A stretch of DNA of 55,214 nt from an uncultured Sulfitobacter sp. (lineage in GTDB: Bacteria; Pseudomonadota; Alphaproteobacteria; Rhodobacterales; Rhodobacteraceae). This document shows, one piece after another, positions 40,033 through 49,279 of the stretch. Location: assembly GCA_937928635.1 (NCBI GenBank), contig CALFWM010000022.1:1-55214 (forward strand). Reading direction: 5' to 3'. Position 1 is the first letter of the stretch. Every line of letters begins with the position of its first letter. Under the pieces are notes generated by a model. It had not been told where the DNA came from. It searched no databases and saw only the letters and a program-made list of their open reading frames with translations. The position numbers and the translations under genes were made by a program.

Positions 40033-41637
40033 TCAATAGCCATTCAGTGTTTCGAGGCCGCGCATAAAGCGTGAGCAACGTTCGGCTATCATCATTGTCG
40101 GAGCGTTGGTGTTGCCGCTCACGAGGTTTGGCATTGCAGAAGCGTCAGCGACCCGAAGGCCCTGGACACCACGCACGCGCAACTCTCCATCAAGGCAGGC
40201 CATGCGATCCGTGTCGGCGCCCATTTTGACGGTAGAAGATGGATGAAAGACCGTTTTGGCGGTCTGGCGAATATAGTCTTCCAAAGCGGAATCGTCTTTT
40301 TCGATTCCGGGCTCGGGCAGATGTCGGCGGCTGATCAATTTGGCAAGCGAGGGGGCCTCCAATATCTCGATCCCCTTGCGCACGCCGCGCATCAGCACTT
40401 CGACATCATGGCGATCAGACAGCGCGCCGCTGTCAAACTTTGCCGGGTCTTTGGGGTTGGATGACGCCAGTTTCACCGAGCCGCGAGAGCGCGGGCGCAG
40501 GAAACAAGGCCCGATTGCAATTCCGTGTTTGTCAATCGGATCACGGTCCAGCCCGCCCACCATGAAAGGAAGGACATGAAACTGCACATCCGGCGTTCCG
40601 GCATCGGACAGATCGGCAAATCCGCCGCATTCCACCACGTTGGAGGTCAGCAAGCCGGTGCGGTTGACCATGTATTCCAGCATATGGCGCACCGATTTCA
40701 GCCCCTTGTCCTGCCCCTTTATCGAGATCGGGTCATGGGTCTCGCCCTGAACGGTGCTTTCCATATGATCCTGGAAATTCTCGCCCACGCCGGGCAGGTC
40801 ATGCACGATGTTGATGCCAAGCTCAGAAAGCTCTTCTGCGTTGCCAATGCCTGACAATTGCAGCAAGCGCGGGGTCTCAATCGCACCGGCGCACAAGATC
40901 ACCTCGCCTTTTGCCGAAATGGTAGTGCCGTTTTCCAGCTCGACACCGCTGACGCGTTTGCCATCAAATGTTACCCGCGCAACACGGGTCTCCGTCATGA
41001 TCTTCAGGTTGGAACGCCCCTCCGCCTGACGCAGGAACGCCTGCGCGGAGGACCATCTGCGCCCGTCGCGGGTGGTGGTCTGATAGAAGCCGACACCTTC
41101 TTGTGCGGCACCGTTGAAGTCCGGATTATAGGGCAGGCCTGCTTCCTGAGCCGCGCGGATGAAGGCCGTGCTCAATGGATGGGCATGGCGTCTTTCCGAG
41201 ACGCTCAGCTCCCCCTCGGCCCCGTGGAACTCATCAGAAAGCACAATGTTGCTTTCCAGATCGGAAAACACGGGCAGCACGTCCTTGTAGGACCAACCGG
41301 GCAGGCCAAGCTGGCCCCAGCTGTTATAGTCATCGGACTGCCCGCGGATGTAGAGCATCGCGTTGACAGAAGAGCCACCGCCAATCACATGGCCCTGTGG
41401 CACGATTGCAGGCCGACCGTTCAGGTCTTCGCTGGGCGCGCTCACATAGGCCACCACATCGCGGCCGCCTTCGAGCACCTTGAAAAAAGTGGCCGGAATG
41501 TGAATCCAACGATTGGTATCATTGCGCCCGCTCTCGATCAAAAGAACGCGCATCCCGCTTTCCTCGGACAGGCGCGAGGCCATGACACAGCCTGACGACC
41601 CGCCGCCCACGATGATATAGTCAAATTCCTCGCTCAT
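40033..41637 (-). CDS. GMC-family FAD alcohol oxidoreductase (choline dehydrogenase-like)
   Basis: The 534-residue protein has N-terminal FAD motif IIVGGGSSGCVMASRL, GMC signature 1 around PQGHVIGGGSSVNAMLYIRG, and signature 2 GAIETPRLLQLSGIG. The C-terminal catalytic region has HPSSTVKMG and GNTNAPTMMIAER (His/Asn pair). These enzymes oxidise primary alcohols to aldehydes. It overlaps the aldehyde dehydrogenase by ATGA, so the pair likely oxidises an imported alcohol to its acid. Choline is one option, but BetT/BetI-type neighbours are missing. Confidence 0.92.
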   Translation of the reverse strand: MSEEFDYIIVGGGSSGCVMASRLSEESGMRVLLIESGRNDTNRWIHIPATFFKVLEGGRDVVAYVSAPSEDLNGRPAIVPQGHVIGGGSSVNAMLYIRGQSDDYNSWGQLGLPGWSYKDVLPVFSDLESNIVLSDEFHGAEGELSVSERRHAHPLSTAFIRAAQEAGLPYNPDFNGAAQEGVGFYQTTTRDGRRWSSAQAFLRQAEGRSNLKIMTETRVARVTFDGKRVSGVELENGTTISAKGEVILCAGAIETPRLLQLSGIGNAEELSELGINIVHDLPGVGENFQDHMESTVQGETHDPISIKGQDKGLKSVRHMLEYMVNRTGLLTSNVVECGGFADLSDAGTPDVQFHVLPFMVGGLDRDPIDKHGIAIGPCFLRPRSRGSVKLASSNPKDPAKFDSGALSDRHDVEVLMRGVRKGIEILEAPSLAKLISRRHLPEPGIEKDDSALEDYIRQTAKTVFHPSSTVKMGADTDRMACLDGELRVRGVQGLRVADASAMPNLVSGNTNAPTMMIAERCSRFMRGLETLNGY

Positions 41638-43043
41638 GAGAACACGACCTGAATGTCGGTGTATTCCGCAAGGCCCTCCTCGCCGAACTCAACCCCGATG
41701 CCCGAGGATTTGACCCCGCCAAAGGGCGCGTTGGGCTGTATCGCCCCGTGCTTGTTGATCCAGACCGATCCGCATTGCATCCGCCCCGCGATTTCTTTCG
41801 CCTTTTCAACATCCTTGGACCAGACCGACCCGCCCAGACCGGCAGGGTTGTCATTGGCCGTCTCAATCACCGCATCAAGGTCGGAATATTTGATGATCGG
41901 CAAAGCGGGCCCAAATTGTTCCTCGTCCACCAGCGGGTCGCCATTGTTCAGATCAGCAATGATCGTTGGCGGGTAGAACAGCCCCTCACCCGGCTCGCCC
42001 CCCATCAGGACGCGGCCCTTGGTTTTGCCGGCCTCAACCAGTCGCTGTACCTTGTCAAACTGGGCCTGGTTCTGGATCGGACCAAGGATCGAGCCTTCAT
42101 CCATGCCATCGCCAACCGGGATATTCCTGGCAAAATCCACCAATGCGCCGCACACGTCATCATAGACATCTTCGTGCACATAAAGCCGCTTCATCGCCGC
42201 GCAGGTCTGGCCATTGTTGATGAACCCGCCCCAGAACAAACCTTCGGCAATTTTTGCCGGGTCCACATCGGGCAACACGATGCCCGCATCATTACCGCCC
42301 ATCTCAAGCTTCAAGCGCTTCATGGTTTCCGCAGCTGACATCATGATCTTCTGACCCGTCGCGCATGACCCGGTAAAGACAACCTTTCGGATGCCGGGAT
42401 GCGCGGACATGGCAGCGCCGATATTGTCGCCGGTCTTGTCATCGGAGGTCACAACATTCACGACACCTGCGGGCAGGACCTCGTTCATCAACTCCACAAG
42501 CCGCAAGGTGCTCAGCGGTGTCATCGGCGAGGGCTTGATGATCACCGTGTTGCCGGTGCGCAAGGCTGGCAGAATATGCCAGATCGCGATCATCACCGGG
42601 AAATTCCAGGGCGTGATGGAGGCGACAACACCGACGGGTTTGCGGTGCATTTCAACGCGCCCCTCATTATTGTCCTGCAAGACCTTCATCGGCAGGCTCA
42701 GCCCGCTGGTATATCCGGCCCAGGCCTGCGCTCCGCCCAGTTCCCAGCGTGATCCCAGACCGTTCAGCGGCTTGCCCTGTTCTGCTGTCAGCAGCAGCGC
42801 CAGTTCTTCTGCATGCGCGCCGATCTTCTCGGTGACGGCACCACAGGCTGCGGCCAGCTCTTCATCCGACTTCTTTGACCAGCCCTGAAACGCGGCCTCT
42901 GCGGCGGCAACCGCATCATCCAATTGCGCCAATGTTGCCTTTGGCGCGTGGCCAACCGTTTCGCCTGTAGAGGGGTTGAGAATAGCAAAACTGTCTTTGC
43001 CGTTTACGGGATTTCCGCCGATGGTCATCGCAAGTGTGGTCAT
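41634..43043 (-). CDS. NAD(P)-dependent aldehyde dehydrogenase
   Basis: Start at MTTLAMTIGGNPVNG, since AAGGAA sits 6 nt upstream; 469 residues. The ALDH fold has Asn in ITPWNFPVMIA, Glu in LEMGGNDAGIVL and catalytic Cys in NNGQTCAAMKRLYV. It oxidises the aldehyde made by the co-transcribed GMC enzyme. It is the first gene of the operon running to 34231. The nearest regulator is the AraC protein at 44041. Confidence 0.93.
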   Translation of the reverse strand: MTTLAMTIGGNPVNGKDSFAILNPSTGETVGHAPKATLAQLDDAVAAAEAAFQGWSKKSDEELAAACGAVTEKIGAHAEELALLLTAEQGKPLNGLGSRWELGGAQAWAGYTSGLSLPMKVLQDNNEGRVEMHRKPVGVVASITPWNFPVMIAIWHILPALRTGNTVIIKPSPMTPLSTLRLVELMNEVLPAGVVNVVTSDDKTGDNIGAAMSAHPGIRKVVFTGSCATGQKIMMSAAETMKRLKLEMGGNDAGIVLPDVDPAKIAEGLFWGGFINNGQTCAAMKRLYVHEDVYDDVCGALVDFARNIPVGDGMDEGSILGPIQNQAQFDKVQRLVEAGKTKGRVLMGGEPGEGLFYPPTIIADLNNGDPLVDEEQFGPALPIIKYSDLDAVIETANDNPAGLGGSVWSKDVEKAKEIAGRMQCGSVWINKHGAIQPNAPFGGVKSSGIGVEFGEEGLAEYTDIQVVFS

Positions 43044-43174
43044 TTTCGATTCCTTACCAACATCATTTTCACCTATGAAATCAGCTGATCCCGGCACTGT
43101 CTTGGATACCAACAACAACAGGTTTGGATTGGAACAACAGATTTTGGTGGGGTTTTTTTGACCAAAACCGGCCA

Positions 43175-43210
43175 CAAAAAAACCCGCCTCAAATTTCCTT
43201 GAGGCGGGTT
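43175..43210 (-). terminator. rho-independent terminator of the YceI gene
   Basis: Perfect 12-bp arms (AACCCGCCTCAA and TTGAGGCGGGTT) enclose a 6-nt loop. On the minus strand the hairpin is followed by a T-run (A-run at 43175-43182 on the plus strand). It separates yceI from the aldehyde dehydrogenase operon. Confidence 0.85.
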
Positions 43211-43244
43211 CCAAATCTGACGGTCCAAGTTTTTGAATTAGGGC

Positions 43245-43838
43245 TTATTCTACGATCTGCATTTCCGTATCTATAAAGAGTGAGATCGGCCCGGTTGGAA
43301 ATTGACCCACCCCAAAGGACATGTGATCTGCAATTTCACCCCGGAGGGAAAACGCAACCCAATCGCCTTTGTAGGATTCGAAGAGCGCTGCGACGGGGTG
43401 GTCACCCTCAAAGGTCAATTCAGCATCTAATTCAAGGGGTTGCGTGACGCCTTTGATTGTTAGGTCACCGGTGATTTTAGCGGTGGTTTCGCCGGTCAAT
43501 TTGATCTCGGTGCTTGTGAACGTCATTTCTGGGTACGCGGCGGTGTCGAAATAGGCCGGTGCCTGAATGTGCTCGTCAAAGATCTCCACACCGGTGGAAA
43601 CGCTTGTCGTATCGACGGTGACGGTCACTTTTGAGGCTTCGATATTGTCGCGATCGAGCACCAGCGTTCCGCTGGTTTTATCAAACTCCGCCGTTTGAAA
43701 AGAGACGCCTGCATGGCTCCAGCCAAAGCGAACCTCGGTGTGGCCGGGATCTGTCTTGAATGTTTGTTCAGCGAAAGAGAGGGTCGCGCTTGCGAAAAGG
43801 GCAGCGCCCGCAACTGTGGTGAGAGACGTGAGTTTCAT
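43245..43838 (-). CDS. YceI-family periplasmic lipid-binding protein
   Basis: 197 residues with a Sec signal (cleavage after TLSFA) and the YceI pattern TDPGHTEVRFGWSHAGVSFQTAEF, EIFDEHIQAPAYFDTAAYPEMTF and TGDLTIKGVTQPLEL. The family forms a lipocalin-like barrel that binds isoprenoid quinones or similar lipids. It is a single gene with its own terminator, between the dehydrogenase operon and the AraC gene. Any link to either neighbour is uncertain. Confidence 0.92.
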   Translation of the reverse strand: MKLTSLTTVAGAALFASATLSFAEQTFKTDPGHTEVRFGWSHAGVSFQTAEFDKTSGTLVLDRDNIEASKVTVTVDTTSVSTGVEIFDEHIQAPAYFDTAAYPEMTFTSTEIKLTGETTAKITGDLTIKGVTQPLELDAELTFEGDHPVAALFESYKGDWVAFSLRGEIADHMSFGVGQFPTGPISLFIDTEMQIVE

Positions 43839-44040
43839 TTGATGTTCCTTTTGTCATTCAAGATGGCTTTGCACATCTTTTCATTTTTCCAAAAAGATAA
43901 GTAGGACATTAGCAACGTAAGATTTGTACCAGAGCGACGGGCAAAAACTCAGGCGACAAAATGATTGGACTGCGGCAACAATTGCCCCTCATCGCGGAAG
44001 TTTGATTGGTAAAATGCAATCTTCTGCTTAGTTTCTCCGT

Positions 44041-44970
44041 ATGGAAGTTACATTTCAGACCCAAACGCTGCCCATCGAGACCTTTGAAGCATCGTTGCAG
44101 GATGCCTGCGGAAACTTCGACGTGCGCCCCACACAAGGCGATGCGGACATGTGGGGTGGCATCTCATTGCGCCGCCAGATGGACCTTGAGTTTGCTCTTG
44201 TGGCAACCGACTTGCAGCAAATCTTGCGAACCTCCCAGAACATTCGGCAAGATGATGGCGAGAATTTTTTCCTGATCATGCAGAAAGAAGGACGCGCCCT
44301 GATGGGGCAGAATGATCGCTTCTCGGTTCTGCATCCGGGTGATCTGGTGTTGATCGACAGCGCCAAACCGTCAGAATTCACCTTCTTTGGGGATCGCTCT
44401 ATTCAGATGTCACTGCACCTGCCGCGTGTAGACCTTGAGGAACGGTTTGGTGCCGTCATTCCCGGCGGCCTGTCAGTGAACCGCCAGGATCCAACCGCTA
44501 TGGCCATTCACGCCATTATTGCCAAAAGCGAATCTACCGGTGACGCGCAGGTGCATCTCAAGGACGCGTTGCTCAGCCTGATTGGCGTGGCGTTGATGGA
44601 GCGGCGTATCCACGGCGAAACCACGACAGCGCGCCTTGAACAACGTGAAGGCTCCGTTTTGACCCGTTCAATCGGCTATATTGAGATGCGTTTTCAGGAC
44701 CCCGAATTTACCCCGGCGATGATTGCACCGGATCTGGGCGTTCAACCCTATCAGGTGCAACGGGCATTCAAATCGCTGGGTACAACCGCAACCAAATATC
44801 TTCTCGCCAAACGCCTTGAGACCGCACGCACGCGTCTCATCGAAAATGCCAAATCCCATCATCCAGTTCTTGTCAGCACAATTGCCTATCAATCCGGCTT
44901 TGCAGATGTATCCTATTTCAACAGATGTTTCCGAAAAGTCTTTGGCAAAACGCCAAGCGATATGGGTTGA
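44041..44970 (+). CDS. AraC-family regulator, FeaR-like
   Basis: The 309-residue protein has a FeaR-type N-terminus (QTLPIETFEASLQDACGNFDVRP, then GGISLRRQMDLEFALVATD), with LHPGDLVLIDSAKPSEFTF in the sensor cupin. The C-terminal HTH ends TIAYQSGFADVSYFNRCFRKVFGKTPSD. FeaR-like proteins commonly activate aldehyde dehydrogenase or amine/alcohol oxidation genes. This fits control of the GMC/ALDH/ABC operon starting at 43043, although YceI lies between. It differs in type from the other three AraC proteins here. Confidence 0.9.
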   Translation: MEVTFQTQTLPIETFEASLQDACGNFDVRPTQGDADMWGGISLRRQMDLEFALVATDLQQILRTSQNIRQDDGENFFLIMQKEGRALMGQNDRFSVLHPGDLVLIDSAKPSEFTFFGDRSIQMSLHLPRVDLEERFGAVIPGGLSVNRQDPTAMAIHAIIAKSESTGDAQVHLKDALLSLIGVALMERRIHGETTTARLEQREGSVLTRSIGYIEMRFQDPEFTPAMIAPDLGVQPYQVQRAFKSLGTTATKYLLAKRLETARTRLIENAKSHHPVLVSTIAYQSGFADVSYFNRCFRKVFGKTPSDMG

Positions 44971-45149
44971 CACCTTGTCAATACTTCCTGCGACGAGGGA
45001 CATATTCAAGCGATGAGCCGCGTCATGGTCTCGTACTGACGCTTTTTGTGGATTTTCCAATTCGACTTGCTCACCTGTCAGCCAGCAGTTGAATGTGATC
45101 TGTCGGCTTTGCAACACTTAACTTGTTTGGGAAGCCATCTCGCAAATCC

Positions 45150-45439
45150 AGTCTTCGCATCTCATTCTTGAGGACATGCGGATCAAAGGGCTGCCGCCCA
45201 ACACGCAGACCATATATGTGCGGGCGATGCACGAGCTCACACGGTTCCCGGGGCATTCTTCGGACAGCGCGACACCCCAGGAGCTTCGGGCTTTCCAGCT
45301 TGATAAGAAGGAGCGCAGCGTAGGGACCCGGGCTGAAATACCGTGTGGCCTGTGACGGCGGGCTCAGGGCGGGCAAGGTCACACATCTGAAGTTAGGCGA
45401 CATCGACAATCCGAACGCGCAGCAGCTTTGCCCCTAATG
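45150..45439 (+). pseudogene. tyrosine recombinase relic (frameshifted, internally deleted)
   Basis: One frame (LEDMRIKGLPPNTQTIYVRA, then HELTRFPGHSSDSATPQELRAFQL) matches the SAM-like N-terminal domain of XerC/IS91-linked integrases. After a frameshift, YRVACDGGLRAGKVTHLKLGDID matches the start of the catalytic domain with its first Arg. The middle and end are missing. The surrounding 44971-45953 holds no other recognised gene. Confidence 0.75.
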
Positions 45440-45829
45440 GGATAGCCTTCGGCATAGCAAGAAATTGTTACGCCAGTTTCCTGAAATACGGTCCTTTATA
45501 GAATGTCTACAAAGACTTTACCCATTCCTGTCGAGGTCGATTATGATTAAGAAATCCCATCCTTCCCGTCGCAGCCTTGTTTTTACTGAGGCACGGGTCA
45601 AACGACGGATCCCGTCGGGCGATTGATGATGCAATAATCAACCTGGATTTCGCAAAGTGTGTTCTTGAGAGCGCGAGGGACGGCGCGGCACCAAAGGCCG
45701 CGATACTTGGACGAAATCCCACTTACCAGGGGGCGGCACTCGTTGATATTCAGAACCTCTTCCTCTACCCCAACAACCCGTAGCAGTGGTGAGGAATGGC
45801 CTTGTTGTTAACCTTGGGCAACGGATTTC

Positions 45830-45851
45830 AGAATCCGTTTTCGCTGGCGCA
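45830..45851 (+). terminator. terminator-like hairpin upstream of the ThDP gene
   Basis: Arms AACGGATT and AATCCGTT enclose TCAG and are followed by TT. With no intact gene upstream it may end decayed transcription or act as a leader hairpin for the downstream gene. Confidence 0.45.
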
Positions 45852-45953
45852 TACAGCCCCCCGATCAGCTTTCGCAACATTCCGATCACTAGAGCAACAG
45901 ACCAAATCGGGGAAACGAGCGGCGGTAAGCCTTTGACCCAGAAAGAACCGAGT

Positions 45954-47633
45954 ATGAAAAGATACGAAATGACACCAACCTCCGAACCAACGTGCAAGGC
46001 ATCTGACCTGTTTGTTCAGGCGCTTGAGAGGGAAGGTGTGAAGTTTGTCTTTGGCGTGCCGGGTGAAGAAAACCTTGATCTTGTTGAATCCCTGCGGACG
46101 TCCGGGATCCGATTGATCCTGACCCGACATGAACAGGGGGCCGCATTCATGGCGGCCACATACGGGCGGCTGACAGGCAAGGCCGGTGTGTGTCTGGCGA
46201 CCCTTGGCCCGGGCGCCACCAACTTTGCAACCCCTGCCGCCTATGCACATCTTGGCGGATTTCCCCTGATCATGATCACCGGTCAGAAGCCAATCAAGAA
46301 ATCAAAGCAGGGCCAGTTCCAGATCGTTGATGTGGTCAATCTGTTTAAGCCGATCTGCAAGATGTCCAAGCAGATTGTGAATGGTGACACCATCCCGGCC
46401 CTCGTCCGCGAAGCGTTCCGGGTGGCTCAGGAAGAGCGGCCGGGGGCCGTTCTGCTGGAACTGCCCGAGGATATCGCAGAAGAGCACTGCAGCGAACAGG
46501 TGATCGAGCCCCACCAACGCACCTATGCAGTGGCGGATGACACCGTTCTGGATGAGGCGGCGGATTTGATCAGGCACGCCAAAATGCCGCTTGTTCTGAT
46601 CGGGGCAGGGGCCAACCGTAAGGACGCACGCCGGGCGATTTCGGATTTGGTTCACACAGCCGGATTGCCGTTCTTCACGACACAAATGGGCAAGGGGGTC
46701 GTGGATGAACGCTCTGAACGGTCATTGGGCACTGCGGCGCTGTCGAATGGGGACTACGTGCATTGTGCGATTGACCGGGCCGATCTGATTATCAACATCG
46801 GCCATGATGTTGTTGAGAAACCGCCGTTTCTTATGGAAGCAGGAGGCACAAAGGTCATCCACATCAACTACAAGTCCGCCCAGGTGGATCAGGTGTATTT
46901 CCCCCAGGTTGAGGTGGTCGGAGATCTGAAAGCATCGGTTACCCGCTTGCAACAGAAGCTCGGGTCAGCATTGGATTTTGACGCGTCTTACTTTGAGAAG
47001 GTCAGAAACGAGATCGAGCTACATCTGGCAGAAGGGGCCAATGACACCCGCTTTCCCGTCATACCGCAACGCTTTGTCGCGGATACAAGACGGGTGATGG
47101 GTGACAGGGATATCATCGCGCTCGATAATGGCATCTACAAAATCTGGTACGCGCGCAACTACAAGGCCTCCGATCCGAACACGGTTCTGCTGGACAATGC
47201 GCTGGCTACAATGGGTGCCGGACTGCCATCAGCGATGGCCGCCGCCTTTCTGAACCCCGACCGTCGTGTCATGGCAATTTGCGGTGATGGCGGGTTCATG
47301 ATGAACAGTCAGGAGGTTGAAACCGCCGTTCGGCTTGATCTGAACCTGGTGATAACCATCCTGAACGACGGCTCTTACGGGATGATCCGCTGGAAACAGG
47401 TCGCCGCCGGGTTTGAAGACTGGGGGCTGGAATTCAACAACCCGGATTTCGTGAAATACGCGGAAAGCTATGGTGCCACCGGCCACCGCATTACAGCGAC
47501 AGAAGATCTGGTGCCCGTGTTCGAAAGGGCCTTTCAGGCGGGTGGCGTTCATCTGATCGACCTGCCGGTGGATTATTCCGAGAACCAGAAGGTTCTCATT
47601 GATGAACTGTCTGAAAAGAGCTGCCTGACATGA
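45954..47633 (+). CDS. thiamine-diphosphate-dependent enzyme, acetolactate synthase-like
   Basis: Start at MKRYEMTPTSEPTCKA (559 residues); the second Met, five codons on, is an alternative. ThDP features are catalytic Glu60 (LTRHEQGAAFMAATYGRLTGK), the FGVPGEENLDL loop and the PP domain ICGDGGFMMNSQEVETAV, then NDGSYGMIRWKQ. No regulatory subunit is nearby. It overlaps the aldehyde dehydrogenase by ATGA, so the two act together. A 2-oxo acid decarboxylation or carboligation yielding an aldehyde that the partner oxidises is the likely logic. It differs clearly from the ThDP enzyme at 9375. Confidence 0.87.
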   Translation: MKRYEMTPTSEPTCKASDLFVQALEREGVKFVFGVPGEENLDLVESLRTSGIRLILTRHEQGAAFMAATYGRLTGKAGVCLATLGPGATNFATPAAYAHLGGFPLIMITGQKPIKKSKQGQFQIVDVVNLFKPICKMSKQIVNGDTIPALVREAFRVAQEERPGAVLLELPEDIAEEHCSEQVIEPHQRTYAVADDTVLDEAADLIRHAKMPLVLIGAGANRKDARRAISDLVHTAGLPFFTTQMGKGVVDERSERSLGTAALSNGDYVHCAIDRADLIINIGHDVVEKPPFLMEAGGTKVIHINYKSAQVDQVYFPQVEVVGDLKASVTRLQQKLGSALDFDASYFEKVRNEIELHLAEGANDTRFPVIPQRFVADTRRVMGDRDIIALDNGIYKIWYARNYKASDPNTVLLDNALATMGAGLPSAMAAAFLNPDRRVMAICGDGGFMMNSQEVETAVRLDLNLVITILNDGSYGMIRWKQVAAGFEDWGLEFNNPDFVKYAESYGATGHRITATEDLVPVFERAFQAGGVHLIDLPVDYSENQKVLIDELSEKSCLT

Positions 47634-49039
47634 ACAATGCAAAATCAGCCCCTTCCGGCGCAACCCGTGAAGTGGTCAATCCATTCGATCTCAAACCCAT
47701 CGGAACAGTCACGCTAAGGTCATGGGATCAGATTGATGCGCATTTGACCACCGCAGCCCGATTGCATGCCAATCGCGAGAACTGGCTGCCGGCTTACAAG
47801 CGGATCGAAATCCTCAGCAATGCTGCCAGGATCATGGAAGGCCGGTCTGATGAACTGGCGTTTCTGATTGCAAATGAGGGCGGCAAGCCGCTGGTGGATG
47901 CGCGGGTCGAGGTGGCCCGTGCCATTGATGGCGTTGGGCTGTGCATCAAGGAAATTCCCAACCTTGCAGGCGCGGAGATCCCGATGGACCTGACTGCCGC
48001 AGGTGCCGGAAGAATTGCCTTCACAACCCGTGAACCGATTGGGGTAGTTGTTGCCGTTTCAGCCTTTAACCATCCGTTGAACCTGATTGTGCATCAGGTC
48101 GCCCCGGCCATTGCAACGGGCTGCCCTGTGCTGGTCAAACCAGCAGCGGATACACCCCTGTCCTGTCAGGCCTTCGTGGAAATCTTGTACGAAGCGGGGT
48201 TGCCGGAAGAATGGTGCAGCTATGTACCCTGTGACACCGCATCCGCCGAAAGGATGGTGACGGATCCACGCGTTGCCTTTTTCAGCTTCATCGGTTCGGG
48301 AAAGATCGGGTGGATGCTGCGCTCCAAGCTGGCCTCCGGCACGCGCTGTGCACTGGAGCATGGCGGCGCTGCACCCGTTATTGTTGATGAAACTGCCGAC
48401 ATTGAAGCAATGATCCCGAGCCTCATCAAAGGCGGGTTCTATCATTCCGGTCAGGTTTGCGTATCCGTGCAGCGCATATTCGCGCCCAAGGACACGGCAC
48501 GACATATCTCAACGCTGCTGTCAGACGCGGCGTCCGGGCTGGTTGTCGGTAACGCGATTGAAGAAGGGACGGACTGCGGCCCCCTTATTCGCCCCAAAGA
48601 AGTAGACCGCGTTGCTGAATGGGTGGAGGAAGCCAGATCAGATGGTGCCACCGTCATGACAGGGGGGCAAAAGATCAGCGCCTCGACCTACGAACCGACG
48701 GTTCTGTTTCAACCACCAGAAACGGCACGGGTTTCGCGCAATGAGATTTTCGGACCGGTGGTCTGTGTCTATGAATATACGTCGATTGATGATGCATTTG
48801 AGCGGGCGAACGCATTGCCTTATGCGTTTCAGTCCGCAGTCTTCACAAAAAATCTGGATACCGCACTGAATGCTGTCAGACGGCTGGATGCGACTGCCGT
48901 GCTTGTCAATGATCACACAGCATTCCGCGTTGACTGGATGCCGTTCGCGGGACGCAGGCAGTCCGGGTACAATACCGGCGGTATCGGATATACGATGCAT
49001 GATATGACGCAAGATAAAATGGCCGTGATAAAGCTCTGA
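47630..49039 (+). CDS. aldehyde dehydrogenase family protein
   Basis: The 469-residue ALDH has VSAFNHPLNLIVHQV in place of the usual TPWNFP, Glu in ALEHGGAAPVIVD (His replaces Leu of the usual ELGG), and catalytic Cys in HSGQVCVSVQRIF. The C-terminal RVDWMPFAGRRQSGYNTGG is typical of succinate-semialdehyde/lactaldehyde-type members. It is coupled by ATGA to the ThDP gene. The true substrate is unknown. A MITE directly follows the stop. Confidence 0.9.
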   Translation: MNNAKSAPSGATREVVNPFDLKPIGTVTLRSWDQIDAHLTTAARLHANRENWLPAYKRIEILSNAARIMEGRSDELAFLIANEGGKPLVDARVEVARAIDGVGLCIKEIPNLAGAEIPMDLTAAGAGRIAFTTREPIGVVVAVSAFNHPLNLIVHQVAPAIATGCPVLVKPAADTPLSCQAFVEILYEAGLPEEWCSYVPCDTASAERMVTDPRVAFFSFIGSGKIGWMLRSKLASGTRCALEHGGAAPVIVDETADIEAMIPSLIKGGFYHSGQVCVSVQRIFAPKDTARHISTLLSDAASGLVVGNAIEEGTDCGPLIRPKEVDRVAEWVEEARSDGATVMTGGQKISASTYEPTVLFQPPETARVSRNEIFGPVVCVYEYTSIDDAFERANALPYAFQSAVFTKNLDTALNAVRRLDATAVLVNDHTAFRVDWMPFAGRRQSGYNTGGIGYTMHDMTQDKMAVIKL

Positions 49040-49052
49040 ATTTTATAGATGA

Positions 49053-49148
49053 TAGCGTCTGACGGAATATCTGAAGCATCGCGTTACACGCCCAAAATGC
49101 TCCGTTTCAGGCTGCGTTAACTAATTCAACTTTGCGCATGACGCATTA
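49053..49148 (+). repeat. MITE-I copy 3
   Basis: The ends read TAGCGTCTGACGGAATATC and, inverted, TAATGCGTCATGCGCAAAG. It lies 13 bp after the ALDH stop, in the opposite orientation to copies 1 and 2. It could act as the transcription stop of the ThDP/ALDH operon. Confidence 0.8.
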
Positions 49149-49279
49149 ACGTTCGTATGATGCCTCTCACAACCGCGCAGTACATCTAGGAAATATGTTA
49201 CTTTCGCCTTGCAATTGCTACCTTCTAGTAGATATTGGCAAGTCCGACCAGTTTCAGTCAAACCGTTCAGAGGTCAAAA

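Noticed and set aside
45507..45783. Frames on both strands between the recombinase relic and the ThDP gene
   Set aside because: Resemblance to an efflux-pump segment was considered but is too weak; probably decayed DNA.
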